Positions 25,332-33,745 of a DNA stretch of 64,000 bases are shown one piece after another. Made by a program: the position numbers and the translations under genes. Source of the DNA: Bacillus_BE sp042263505 (lineage in GTDB: Bacteria > Bacillota > Bacilli > Bacillales > Cytobacillaceae); NCBI RefSeq assembly GCF_042263505.1, contig NZ_JBHKFI010000010.1, forward strand, positions 62,001 to 126,000. Direction: 5' to 3'. Within the stretch, counting starts at the first letter, position 1, and each line of letters starts with the position of its first letter. Under the pieces are notes generated by a model that made no database searches, was not told where the DNA came from, and saw only the letters and a program-made list of their open reading frames with translations.

Positions 25332-25709
25332 ATGAGGAATAAGGTAAAAATCTATGGTTTATTGGTTATTATATTAGTTATGTTTACAGGCTGTTCAGGT
25401 GGCTCCTACCGGATTACCGTAGGAGATATCGGTGTCTCTCATCAGAAAATGAGTGGAAAATACAGCAGTTTCACTGGCCACTATTTTAAAACTATAAAAA
25501 TTAGAAGCGGAGAAACGCTTGCTGTTCATTTTTCCTCTGTCACGAAAAAAGGCACTCTAACTGCTAGTGTCATCAATTCAGAAGGTAGGAAGATAAAGTC
25601 AATCGAGACTGATGACACGGTGCAAATAGACAAACCGGGAAAATATAAACTGCAAGTTAGTGGGAAAAAACATAAAGGTCATTTTACATTATCTTGGAAA
25701 ATAGAATAA
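25332..25709 (+). CDS. Small lipoprotein, function unknown
   Basis: A 125-residue exported lipoprotein with signal peptide and lipobox FTGC (Cys 21). The mature part is a predicted beta-sandwich of about 100 residues (repeating strands, KIRSGETLAVHF, GKYKLQVSGKKHKGHFTLSW). It may coat the outer membrane face; no family is recognised. Monocistronic by spacing; GGAAGTG precedes the ATG. Confidence 0.8.
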   Translation: MRNKVKIYGLLVIILVMFTGCSGGSYRITVGDIGVSHQKMSGKYSSFTGHYFKTIKIRSGETLAVHFSSVTKKGTLTASVINSEGRKIKSIETDDTVQIDKPGKYKLQVSGKKHKGHFTLSWKIE

Positions 25710-25823
25710 TCTGATTTTGAAGCAAGCAGAGAAAATCTTCTGCTTGTTTTTATATTAAAGTTATTTACAGAATTTTTTTAATTATTATAATATAGGTAAT
25801 ATCTAATTTATGGAGATAATCGA

Positions 25824-26753
25824 ATGAATATACATATGAGGAAAACAGGTTTAGCCCTTGTCATAATCGGATCAACATTTTGGGGTGTAGGCGGAACAGT
25901 TTCCCAAAAGCTATTTCAACAGTTTGATATAGAAGTGAACTGGCTGGTCACAGCGAGAATGCTGATTGCAGGAATTCTCCTTTTAACCGTTCAATTTTTG
26001 GGGAAAGATCGAACACAAATCCTTAAGGTTTGGAAAAACAAAAAAGCGGCCCTGCAGTTATTGATATTTGGGATATTTGGTATGTTAACTGTCCAATATA
26101 CATACATGGCTTCTATCAAACATGGAAATGCGGCGGTTGCTACACTTTTGCAATATTTATCTCCTGCCATGATTATTCTCTATTTAGTCATCCGTAAACA
26201 AACCATCCTATCTCGTCAGGATGTGTTAACTTGTTTCCTTGCCTTATTTGGTTGCTTTTTCTTACTAACAAATGGCTCTCTATCGCAGCTATCTGTGCCG
26301 ATGCCTGCGATTACCTGGGGGATATTGTCTGCGGTTGCTTCAGCATTCTATACTTTATATGCTGTTCGGTTATTAAATCAATTTGATTCCTTTGTTATTG
26401 TGGGTTGGGCGATGCTGATTGGAGGTAGTGCATTAAGCTTTATTCATCCACTTTGGCGAGTTGATCTCCACCGTTTTAATGGAGAAGCTTATTTATATTT
26501 AATATTTGTCATTGTATTTGGCACTATGTTAGCCTTTTGGTTTTACATAGAAAGCTTGCAAAGCCTTTCAGCAAAGGAGACCAGTCTTCTTAGCAGCTTG
26601 GAGCCGCTTGCTTCTGTTTTGACAACTGTCATATGGTTAAAAGAACCATTTGGTTTCTTTCAATGGGCCGGGACCGCCTGTATCATTGGGATGATTCTTT
26701 TACTAGCCTTGAATAAACAAGTACCAAAAGAGGCAGGGAAACTTTCAGCATAG
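25824..26753 (+). CDS. EamA/DMT-family transporter
   Basis: A 309-residue permease of the drug/metabolite superfamily with ten membrane helices and two EamA repeats. The conserved TVSQKL and ETSLLSSLEPLASVLTTV segments are typical. The substrate is probably an amino acid or metabolite exported from the cell, but is not deducible. A stem (CAGGGAAACT/AGTTTCCCTG at 26735-26772) spans its stop codon. Confidence 0.88.
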   Translation: MNIHMRKTGLALVIIGSTFWGVGGTVSQKLFQQFDIEVNWLVTARMLIAGILLLTVQFLGKDRTQILKVWKNKKAALQLLIFGIFGMLTVQYTYMASIKHGNAAVATLLQYLSPAMIILYLVIRKQTILSRQDVLTCFLALFGCFFLLTNGSLSQLSVPMPAITWGILSAVASAFYTLYAVRLLNQFDSFVIVGWAMLIGGSALSFIHPLWRVDLHRFNGEAYLYLIFVIVFGTMLAFWFYIESLQSLSAKETSLLSSLEPLASVLTTVIWLKEPFGFFQWAGTACIIGMILLLALNKQVPKEAGKLSA

Positions 26754-26781
26754 CTATTATTTTAGTTTCCCTGAAAAATTC

Positions 26782-27222
26782 TTATCGAATAAAAGCCATT
26801 TTTCTTTTAGATAATGCATCCTTTAACCAAGAGGGATGCATGGATAATAAATTGTGTGGCAGTTCCTCAAGCCCAAAATAACGAAGATCCAAGGATTCAT
26901 TGGAATTGCATTTAAGGTTCCCACCCTTCACCTCTGCAAGAAAACAAGTGGTGATAAAATGAACGGTCTTCCCATTGGGATAGTTAAATACTTGTGATGC
27001 TGGTTCTGAATAAACACCGATCAGTTTTATTATTTCGATTTCTAGGTTGGTTTCCTCTTTAACTTCTCTAATAGCAGCTTCTGAAACGGTTTCTCCTATT
27101 TCAATATGTCCAGAAGGAATTCCCCACAGGCCTACGTCCGCTCTCTTCTGCAGCAAAACCTGCTTCTTTTCATTAAAAATGATCACGGCAATTCCAGCTT
27201 TTATTTCGTCAATTTGGTTCAT
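26782..27222 (-). CDS. NUDIX hydrolase controlled by an upstream riboswitch
   Basis: A 146-residue NUDIX pyrophosphohydrolase; the Nudix box is GHIEIGETVSEAAIREVKEE (the box goes on to TN). The ATG at 27222 is selected because AAAGGAGG is eight bases upstream; an earlier in-frame start at 27270 would lie inside the terminator hairpin. The N-terminal IKAGIAVIIFNEKKQVLLQKR is typical of ADP-ribose/dNTP-type family members. The 5' leader contains a ykkC-like aptamer and a terminator, so expression is probably switched on by a nucleotide ligand, which fits a nucleotide-hydrolysing enzyme. Confidence 0.92.
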   Translation of the reverse strand: MNQIDEIKAGIAVIIFNEKKQVLLQKRADVGLWGIPSGHIEIGETVSEAAIREVKEETNLEIEIIKLIGVYSEPASQVFNYPNGKTVHFITTCFLAEVKGGNLKCNSNESLDLRYFGLEELPHNLLSMHPSWLKDALSKRKMAFIR

Positions 27223-27243
27223 CTTAATATCCTCCTTTAAAAT

Positions 27244-27304
27244 AAAAAAAGCCGAGAGGAAAGATTTCAACGTATAGCAAATACGCTGAACCTTTCCCCT
27301 CGGA
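27244..27304 (-). terminator. Riboswitch expression-platform terminator
   Basis: On the minus strand CCGAGGGGAAAGG pairs with CTTTCCTCTCGG around a smaller hairpin, followed by seven T residues. Its 5' arm overlaps the 3' end of the aptamer, so ligand binding should prevent terminator formation. Confidence 0.8.
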
Positions 27305-27395
27305 CCTTTTATGTCAATAGGTGCCCTTTACCATATGTAAAAGATGTAGCCCTTGATCACAGACCTATCAGGATAGCGGAACTCTAGCTACAATT
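27297..27395 (-). ncRNA. ykkC-family riboswitch, probably subtype 2c (nucleoside diphosphate)
   Basis: On the minus strand the leader contains GCTAGAGTTCCGC, a CTATCCTGATAGG hairpin, then CACC and AAAAGGTCCGAGGGG. These are in the order of the conserved ykkC/guanidine-I-type elements (CUAGGGUUCCG at the 5' side, AAAAGCCCGGGAG-like at the 3' side). From family knowledge, variants before NUDIX genes belong to subtype 2c, which binds ADP/dADP-type ligands. Assignment is by eye; a covariance-model search would settle the subtype. Confidence 0.72.
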
Positions 27396-27442
27396 TTCCA
27401 GTTCGGATTTATTTTACAGTGAAATTAGCGGAAATGAAAGAA

Positions 27443-28318
27443 TTATTTATCCTCTTGATACCAGTTTGCGACTTCTGGATATTTTCTCACCATCCACTCA
27501 TTCGCTTTTTGTAAGCGATTGGAATACTCTCTGTAAGAAGAGCTTAATATTTTTAAATTATGGATGAATATGTCATTGTATCCACTGATTTGCTGAAATT
27601 CTCTTATGGCTTTTCCCATTTGATAAGCGGGAGTAGATTGATATTCCTGAGATGAACGCAGTTGTATGTACTCCTCTAGGTTTTCATGTTTAGAAAAGTA
27701 TTGTTCAACATCCTCGGTAACCTTGAATAGCTCTTGATTGATTAATTCCATGTCTTCTACTTCAACAGAGATGGCCTGTTCTATGTACTCCTCTATTTCT
27801 TTAGGAATAGTTAGTTGATCAAGAAATTGGACGATGTTGTTATAGGCAGCTTTTTTCTCGGGACTATTGATTCTTTCATTTAAAAATGGACCAAAATGAA
27901 TGGCTAAAAACATGGCATAAGTACCTGGAAAGGCTTGTACAAGCTTTTCTTTTATCGTAAAACAGTGATCAAGATGCTCTTTAATATATTTTATTTCTTT
28001 TTCAATGTCATAGCCATTCATTAAGTGTTCAAGGCATACCTGCTTTTCCTGCAATTTTTGCACCTTTAAATCCATGAGAAATTTGTTCTTTGCTAAAACA
28101 GCCGATTTATTGTTTGATTCTAGAATCTTCTTAATCTCAGAAATACTGAAATCAAGTTTCCGTAACACAGAGATTTCTTTTAATCGAGAGACATCCTGTT
28201 CATTAAAATTTCGATACCCATTATGATTGACCACGGGGTGAATTAGTCCTTGTTTTACGTAATATTCAACTGCCTTTTTGGTTAATCTGCATTCTTTACA
28301 TACTTCATGAATAAGCAC
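27443..28318 (-). CDS. MerR-family transcriptional regulator
   Basis: A 291-residue regulator. Residues 1-70 form the MerR winged helix (TKKAVEYYVKQGLIHP then YRNFNEQDVSRLKEI), followed by a coiled coil and a long helical C-terminal region with no recognised effector domain or Cys metal cluster. Translation starts at GTG, with GAGGTGA seven bases upstream. Its promoter has the 19-bp spacer and central dyad typical of MerR-type self-regulation. The divergent neighbours are lrgAB-type genes, possible targets. Confidence 0.88.
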   Translation of the reverse strand: MLIHEVCKECRLTKKAVEYYVKQGLIHPVVNHNGYRNFNEQDVSRLKEISVLRKLDFSISEIKKILESNNKSAVLAKNKFLMDLKVQKLQEKQVCLEHLMNGYDIEKEIKYIKEHLDHCFTIKEKLVQAFPGTYAMFLAIHFGPFLNERINSPEKKAAYNNIVQFLDQLTIPKEIEEYIEQAISVEVEDMELINQELFKVTEDVEQYFSKHENLEEYIQLRSSQEYQSTPAYQMGKAIREFQQISGYNDIFIHNLKILSSSYREYSNRLQKANEWMVRKYPEVANWYQEDK

Positions 28319-28337
28319 CTTGAATCACCTCAAATTT

Positions 28338-28368
28338 ATCATAAGCTATTCCCTAAGGGGTTAGTCAA
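28338..28368 (-). promoter_or_regulatory. merR promoter with 19-bp spacer
   Basis: TTGACT (28368-28363) and TATGAT (28343-28338) are separated by 19 bases, with the near-palindrome CCCCTTAGGG in the spacer. This over-long spacer is the signature of promoters activated by MerR-type twisting. Confidence 0.7.
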
Positions 28369-28493
28369 GAGCAACAACCTTCAAAAAATATTTTGATGAA
28401 AAATAATCCATTTGAATGGTGTCAGCATTTCTCTTCCTTCTTTAAATAAAACTTCATTTTATGTGGTTTTAGAATAGAGGAAACAAGATTGTA

Positions 28494-28558
28494 ATTGTTA
28501 GTTTTTCTAACAATAATTTTGAAATAATAAATTAATATTTGTTAGATTTTCTTACAAT
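28494..28558. promoter_or_regulatory. Two inverted repeats upstream of lrgAB-type genes
   Basis: ATTGTTAG-TTTTT-CTAACAAT (28494-28514) and TTTGTTAG-ATTTT-CTTACAAT (28538-28558) are near-identical dyads 44 bases apart, about four helical turns. They look like a cooperative binding site for a regulator of the genes at 28627 and 28988; which regulator is unknown. Confidence 0.65.
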
Positions 28559-28626
28559 AAAACTGACAAAGAAATATGGGTCCGCTACAATAAAGGTAAA
28601 TTTTTCAAAGATTGGAGTGAAGGAAT

Positions 28627-28995
28627 ATGAAACTTCAATGGGGCATTCAAACGATTATTCTAACCGGATTTCTGTTCCTTGGTCATGGAATGGTGAAGTT
28701 ATTTCATCTCCCCCTCCCCGGTTCCATTGTGGGAATGTTGTTCCTATTTATAAGTTTGTTAACTGGATTTTTGAAATTAAAATGGGTGGAACAAGCTGCC
28801 ACCTTTCTTCTAAAGCATTTAACCTTCCTTTTTATCCCACCGATTGCGGGGTTATTTATATCATTTAGTTTCCTCAGCATTTTACATTGGAATGTCTTTC
28901 TTATTTTAATCGTGAGCAGTGTTAGCTGCTTGTTAACTTCCGCTTTTATGGTTGAGTGGGTGGAAAAATTAAAAAGGAGGAGAGCTAATGAATGA
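28627..28995 (+). CDS. LrgA/CidA-family holin-like protein
   Basis: A 122-residue membrane protein with four helices and a basic C-terminus (KLKRRRANE). The PLPGSIVGMLFLF segment and LFIPPIAG are hallmarks of LrgA/CidA. With its LrgB partner it forms a membrane complex; B. subtilis homologues are described as a pyruvate carrier and as holin/antiholin-like. GGAGTGAAGGA precedes the ATG. It overlaps the next gene by eight bases, implying translational coupling. Confidence 0.9.
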   Translation: MKLQWGIQTIILTGFLFLGHGMVKLFHLPLPGSIVGMLFLFISLLTGFLKLKWVEQAATFLLKHLTFLFIPPIAGLFISFSFLSILHWNVFLILIVSSVSCLLTSAFMVEWVEKLKRRRANE

Positions 28996-29677
28996 AGTTT
29001 TTTTGAAGGCATCTTCTTGTATTCTCTTAACTATTGCTTGTTACTTATTCTCGTTAAAAGTATTTCGAAAATATCATAAAAGCTGGTTAAACCCTTTATA
29101 TACCGCTTCGTTTCTTCTAACGATGTTTCTTGTTCTCTTTCATGTACATGAAGAAACATATGAAAGAGTGAATTTTGTCTTTAATCAATTATTGCAATTA
29201 GCTGTAGTTGCATTGGCTATCCCCCTTTATAAGCAATGGTCCTTTTTAAAGAATAATTATCAAAAAATCCTTGCCGGAGTCATATGTGGAACTTCAGGTG
29301 GTGTAGCGACTGTTGTAGTGCTATCGCATTTATTTCACTTAAATAATCAACTCCAAGCTTCCCTTATTCCGCGGTCAGTTACTTTACCCATTGCTTTAAC
29401 GATCTCGATTGATTTAGGAGGATTAGCCTCAACCACAATTATTTATGTGATACTTTCGGCTTTGATATCTGTTTTGATTGGACCTCAGTTACTCCAATAC
29501 ATTGGAATTACAAGTAGGTCAGCTAAGGGACTTGCTCTTGGGACATCTGCTCAAATGCTAGGTGCCAATCATTGTTTCAATTGGGGGGAAGAAGAAGGTG
29601 CGATGGGAAATGCGGCTATGACGACATCTGCATTATTTTTGACGGTTTTAGTCCCACTTGTTCCACTTATTCTTTAA
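28988..29677 (+). CDS. LrgB/CidB-family protein
   Basis: A 229-residue membrane protein with about six helices. ALKPKSVT-type segment LIPRSVTLPIAL and GTSAQMLGANHCFNWGEEEGAMG are characteristic of LrgB. It is the second gene of the lrgAB-type operon and pairs with the LrgA-like protein. Regulation probably acts through the twin dyads at 28494-28558. Confidence 0.92.
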   Translation: MNEVFLKASSCILLTIACYLFSLKVFRKYHKSWLNPLYTASFLLTMFLVLFHVHEETYERVNFVFNQLLQLAVVALAIPLYKQWSFLKNNYQKILAGVICGTSGGVATVVVLSHLFHLNNQLQASLIPRSVTLPIALTISIDLGGLASTTIIYVILSALISVLIGPQLLQYIGITSRSAKGLALGTSAQMLGANHCFNWGEEEGAMGNAAMTTSALFLTVLVPLVPLIL

Positions 29678-29836
29678 GATCTGATGATAGAATGAAGAAG
29701 AATATCCCAAGGCGTAAATGTAAGTCATCGAATCATCTCTGCACTTTATTTATTTTAGCTGCTAATTAGATCTTTTTTAAAATTAAAATGAAATTTTTTA
29801 TAGAAAGTTCAGTTAAGAATTATGAAACCAATCTAA

Positions 29837-29862
29837 GCCTTGCTTTCAATTGAAAGTAAGGC
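29837..29862. terminator. Hairpin between convergent genes
   Basis: GCCTTGCTTTCAA and TTGAAAGTAAGGC form a 13-bp stem with one mismatch between the lrgB-type gene and the convergent permease remnant. Confidence 0.6.
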
Positions 29863-29871
29863 ATTATCATT

Positions 29872-30693
29872 TTAATCTGTTTCATTACTTTTTGTAGTCT
29901 TCTTATTTTCCTTTACTCTAAGCTCTTGAGAATATTCTGTTAATAGTTTCGGCTGAAATATTTCAAGTTTGATATGTTTTGATTCATGACTGACCGCTTT
30001 TGTTTTGATTCGCGATCTAACGGCTAAGTAGATCAGCGCATACCCTGCAACCATCACCATTCCGGCAATAAGACCTGTTCCTTGACCGGAAATAAGTGGC
30101 ATGCTCAATAAAATGAGAATCAGGCTGATTAAAGCGGCCCATGAGGTATAAGGAAATCCTGGCATTTGGCAAATCCCGTCAGGCGGACAGCCATCTCGGT
30201 TTCGAAAGCGAATGTGACTGGCCATTATGACCGCATAGGTAAAGAGTAAAGCAAAACCGCCAGTAGTGATTAATACTAGATAAACCCTTGGAAATAAAAG
30301 CCCAAACCCAAGTCCTAATAGCATAGCGAATTCAGAAAAAATGATTCCGCGATAAGGTACTTTGGAATGATCTTTCAAAAATAATGGTGCATGACCTTTA
30401 TCAGTTAAGGAGCGAATCATTCTGCCTAATCCGAAAATGGATGATAATATTGCAGAAAAAATCGCAGAGATTAAGATAATATTCATGACGGTCCCTGCCC
30501 AGTCGATTCCCCAGCGATAAAGGGAGGCTACCATCGGGCTGACATTTTCATTGAGGATCGCTGTTGGAATAAGCGGGAGCAGTGCTGCGGCATATAAGAT
30601 ATATAATCCAACCAAGGAAAAAACGGTACAAGGTCTTACTGGTGTTGTATTTTGGATGTGATAGATTGTCTTTCTTGTTAACATAATCTGCAT
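29872..30693 (-). pseudogene. Amino-acid permease lacking its N-terminal part
   Basis: The frame encodes 273 residues corresponding to the last ~60 per cent of an APC-type amino-acid permease (about six membrane helices, with the conserved LSSIFGLGRMIRSLTDKGHAP segment). The first four or five helices, including the GxGIF substrate-binding start, are missing, and the first codons read in the middle of the family alignment (RKTIYHIQNTTPV). It lies downstream of a terminated intact permease gene and has no ribosome binding site. I treat it as a truncated gene. Confidence 0.8.
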
Positions 30694-30754
30694 TGTAAGG
30701 TTTTTAGAAAAACAAAACGGCCAATTTCATAATTGTAAATCGCTTTGTTCTATA

Positions 30755-30799
30755 CAAAAATAGCAGAAGTTCAACTATTAAAGTGAACTTCCGCTATTT
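30755..30799 (-). terminator. Terminator after the intact permease
   Basis: AAATAGCAGAAGTTCA and TGAACTTCCGCTATTT form a long stem with a single mismatch; the minus strand continues with TTTTTG. Confidence 0.8.
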
Positions 30800-30811
30800 G
30801 CATTAGATAGA

Positions 30812-32203
30812 TTAACTTTTTGTTCTGTTTGGATTCGGTACGACAATTTTCACGTTTCTTTTATAAAAATAGAAAATAAATAAAAGAACAAACCATATAG
30901 GTGTTAATAATAAAGCCATTCGAGTTGCCTCAGCTACTAGCATGATGATTAAAATAAAAGCAAATAAGGCAAGCACCACATAGTTGATAAACGGTGTCAA
31001 TGGTGCTTTAAAGCTGGATTTCTTTCGTAAATCTGGACGTTTTTTCATATAAATGATATGAGAGATTAGGATAATGCCCCATACCCAAATGAAACAGATC
31101 GCACTAATGGTAGTAACAATTCCAAAGGCTTGCTCGGGAATGAGTTTGCTTAGTAAAGCACCTACTGAAAGAACTACTGCGGATGTCAACAACGCGTTGC
31201 TAGGAACATGATTTTTATTTAATTTAGCAAAACTTGGGAGTCCCTCATTATTGCTGCTTAAATTATATAAAATGCGGCTCGTTGAAAATAATCCGCTATT
31301 ACAAGCTGAAGCGGCTGAGGTTAGGACGACAAAATTTATGACTCCAGCAGCCACAGGTATTCCGACTAGCTTAAAGACCTGTACAAAGGGACTGCTAGAC
31401 GCATTCAAATGATCCCAAGGATTAATACATAAAATAATGAATAAAGCTCCTACATAGAAAAATAAGATTCTAAGCGGAATTTTGTTGATTGCAGATGGAA
31501 TGTTTTTCTTTGGGTCTGCAGTCTCTGCAGCGGACACTCCAACTAGCTCCACTCCCACAAATGCGAAAACCACCATTTGGAATGATAATAAAAAGCCAGA
31601 GACTCCATGTGGAAATAGACCTCCATCCTTCCAAAGATTATGAACCGCTACCGTTCCGGTATTCGTTTGGAATCCCATGATAAGTAGAATAATACCAATC
31701 GTTATCAAACATAGAATTGTAATGACTTTAATAATAGCGAACCAAAATTCTAATTCCCCAAAAAGCTTAACGGTTAATAAATTTAATCCTAATAGAATGA
31801 TAATCCCTACAATCGCAGGAATCCATTGCGGAATATCAAACCAATATCGTACATAAACACCGACGGCAATTATATCAGCCATCGCTGTCATTATCCAGCA
31901 AAACCAGTAGGTCCACCCTGTAATAAAGCCTGCCCAAGGTCCAATATATTCTGCTGCAAAATCGGTAAAAGATTGGTAACCTGCATTCGATAAAAGTAAT
32001 TCTCCTAATGCTCTCATCACAAAAAAGACGGCAATTCCGATTATTAAGTAAGCGAAGATTATAGACGGTCCTGCCAATTGAATGGCTTTTCCAGAGCCTA
32101 AAAATAATCCTGTTCCGATTGTTCCACCAATGGCGATTAGCTGGACATGGCGATTCTTTAAATCTCTTTTTAATTTGTGCTCAGTCACGTTTGTCTCCCC
32201 CAT
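30812..32203 (-). CDS. Amino-acid permease (APC superfamily, AapA/AlaP-like)
   Basis: A 463-residue permease with 12 membrane helices. The N-terminal RHVQLIAIGGTIGTGLFLGSG motif is the substrate-binding start of the AAT family, and FSTSRILYNLSSNNEGLP the conserved region between helices 8 and 9. Relatives carry D-/L-alanine, serine or glycine. GGGG-GA precedes the ATG. It follows a GNAT gene with a 110-base gap. Both lie downstream of a glycine riboswitch, so transport of glycine or alanine is a reasonable inference. Confidence 0.9.
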   Translation of the reverse strand: MGETNVTEHKLKRDLKNRHVQLIAIGGTIGTGLFLGSGKAIQLAGPSIIFAYLIIGIAVFFVMRALGELLLSNAGYQSFTDFAAEYIGPWAGFITGWTYWFCWIMTAMADIIAVGVYVRYWFDIPQWIPAIVGIIILLGLNLLTVKLFGELEFWFAIIKVITILCLITIGIILLIMGFQTNTGTVAVHNLWKDGGLFPHGVSGFLLSFQMVVFAFVGVELVGVSAAETADPKKNIPSAINKIPLRILFFYVGALFIILCINPWDHLNASSSPFVQVFKLVGIPVAAGVINFVVLTSAASACNSGLFSTSRILYNLSSNNEGLPSFAKLNKNHVPSNALLTSAVVLSVGALLSKLIPEQAFGIVTTISAICFIWVWGIILISHIIYMKKRPDLRKKSSFKAPLTPFINYVVLALFAFILIIMLVAEATRMALLLTPIWFVLLFIFYFYKRNVKIVVPNPNRTKS

Positions 32204-32313
32204 ATGTTTTTATTAGGTATTTCTAAAGTCTATGGATGTTTAACACCTATGCCGAATTTAAAAAATACCCACAGAGATAAAGCAGGATTCTTTTTCCAGC
32301 CATATGTCTTATT

Positions 32314-32868
32314 TCAAAATGATTCAGCATGAAATCTCCCCATTATAATTGTGTTATAAAATTTCCCATCAGAAAGAAGTTTATCCATTTTTAAGATACC
32401 TTCGATTTCAAAGCCATTTTTTTGGTAAAGTTTAATGGCTTTTTCATTGGTTTCTAATACTTTTAAAGCCATTTTTTTGATTTGGCTGGAATCTGCCCAG
32501 GCAATAGACTCAAGTAATAGTTGGGTACCAATTTTGTAACCCCAATATTCCTTTAAGACACATACTCCAAATTCCACCTGATGAGTCAATCTTTTTAAAT
32601 TATTTCCTTCACACCTTGAATAGCCAATGATACGGTCTTCAGTTTGGGAAATTAGGAAGAGATTCCTTGGACTCTGGGAATCCGCTTGAATCAATTGTTC
32701 AAAGCTAGTAGGATCCAATACGTCCTCCCCACTTTCCCTGTCCAAATTTTCTGTTTCCCCATCTATCTTTACACGCAGATGAGCTAATTCTTCTGCATCT
32801 ACAGGACTTGCCGATCGAATGGAATAGTACAAAGAATTAACACAAAATTCCTTTTCTCGAATAATCAT
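32314..32868 (-). CDS. GNAT-family N-acetyltransferase
   Basis: A 184-residue acetyltransferase with the acetyl-CoA loop KEYWGYKIGTQLL (Q/RxxGxG/A variant) and the final KVLETNEKAIKLYQKNGFEIEG strand-helix-strand typical of the RimI/YkkB-type GNATs. TAGGAG precedes the ATG. Upstream lie a terminator hairpin and a glycine aptamer, making this the first gene under that riboswitch. Its substrate is unknown; an amine or amino acid linked to glycine excess is possible. Confidence 0.87.
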   Translation of the reverse strand: MIIREKEFCVNSLYYSIRSASPVDAEELAHLRVKIDGETENLDRESGEDVLDPTSFEQLIQADSQSPRNLFLISQTEDRIIGYSRCEGNNLKRLTHQVEFGVCVLKEYWGYKIGTQLLLESIAWADSSQIKKMALKVLETNEKAIKLYQKNGFEIEGILKMDKLLSDGKFYNTIIMGRFHAESF

Positions 32869-32932
32869 AATAATCTCCTATTCTATTAGGATAAAATAGC
32901 CTAGTTTGTAATTTTCCTTTATAAAACAAAAA

Positions 32933-32957
32933 GAGATTGGAGTTCTTCTCCAATCTC
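32933..32957 (-). terminator. Terminator of the glycine riboswitch
   Basis: GAGATTGGAG and CTCCAATCTC form a 10-bp stem with a five-base loop; the minus strand continues TTTTTGTTTT. It lies between the aptamer and the GNAT gene and probably serves as the expression platform. Confidence 0.78.
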
Positions 32958-32992
32958 AAATGAACGTTAGAATAAACAAATAAAAGTTGATT

Positions 32993-33056
32993 ACTCTTCT
33001 GTCCTTTTGCCTGAGATTATGAACCCTTCGGCGTCGCCATTGTGCGATCTCTCCAG
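32993..33056 (-). ncRNA. Glycine riboswitch (single aptamer)
   Basis: The minus strand reads CTGGAGAG, then GGCGACGCCGAAGGG, then AATCTCAGGCAAAAGGACAG, the ordered consensus of the glycine (gcvT) aptamer. Only one full aptamer is present. The preceding ~60 bases (hairpin around GCTATGGGGCCACTATAGC) may be a degenerate partner, as in singlet glycine riboswitches. Confidence 0.88.
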
Positions 33057-33453
33057 AAATTGCTCCTGCTATAGTGGCCCCATAGCGATCATTGCAGTGT
33101 ATGATGGAAGTGTTGATAAGAGAAAATACTTGCTTTCTCTCATTTTTAGTTTCTTTCAATATATTATTGTAAGATAATTTAAAATTTTATCAGTATTTAT
33201 GTAATCGGTCAAGCTTATTTTTAGAGTTTGCCATTAATTTTGCGCGAATATAATGGATATTTTTTCATTTAATATTTAGTTTTGGAGATTTTGACCATGG
33301 AAAGGGATTATGTGTCTGGAATGAAGAAGATGAAGAAATTTAAAGGACTAATATAAGAAATATAAAGCAAACAATTTTAATCCTCGCATAAATTGAACAT
33401 CTGAAGTTCATTCTAATAACGTGAATGAATTTGAGATGTAAAGGAGTAATGAT
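33057..33453. other. Intergenic DNA
   Basis: Apart from the upstream part of the glycine riboswitch leader and its presumed promoter (on the minus strand above 33130), no gene or strong hairpin is visible before the coat-protein genes. Confidence 0.4.
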
Positions 33454-33729
33454 ATGAATAATGCCCAATCACCCATGCCTTCTCCCCCTGAGGCGATTAC
33501 AACAAAGGATCTTTTATATTTAAAGGATGTGCTTTCTTGGGAGTTGTTAGCAGCGAAGAAATTTCATTTTCTTGCGACACAGGTGAGCAATGGAGAAATT
33601 CAGCAAGCCCTTGACCAAGCAGGTAGAATGCATCAAGATCATTATCAAAGAATTTTGTCTCATTTACAGGTGGATAATCAATCCGCTATGACAAGCATGC
33701 AAAATCAAAATCAGAATATGCCACATTAA
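33454..33729 (+). CDS. CotF-related spore coat protein, small
   Basis: A 91-residue helical protein. The segment TTKDLLYLKDVLSWELLAAKK and HQDHYQRILSHL resemble the ferritin-like CotF/YhcQ coat family; N- and C-termini are Pro/Gln/Asn-rich. AAAGGAG is upstream of the ATG. It lies just before a clear CotF-domain gene and is very probably co-transcribed with it, in the mother cell during sporulation by analogy. Confidence 0.75.
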   Translation: MNNAQSPMPSPPEAITTKDLLYLKDVLSWELLAAKKFHFLATQVSNGEIQQALDQAGRMHQDHYQRILSHLQVDNQSAMTSMQNQNQNMPH

Positions 33730-33745
33730 GGTTGAGGTGAGAAGA

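Noticed and set aside
28397..28470. LytTR direct repeat before lrgAB
   Set aside because: Partial CATTTC-like words occur but not with the 21-bp phasing; no convincing LytTR site.
28539..28868. 109-codon plus-strand frame
   Set aside because: It overlaps the lrgA-type gene in another frame without domain support.
32956..33159. 67-codon minus-strand frame
   Set aside because: It is an accidental translation of the glycine riboswitch.
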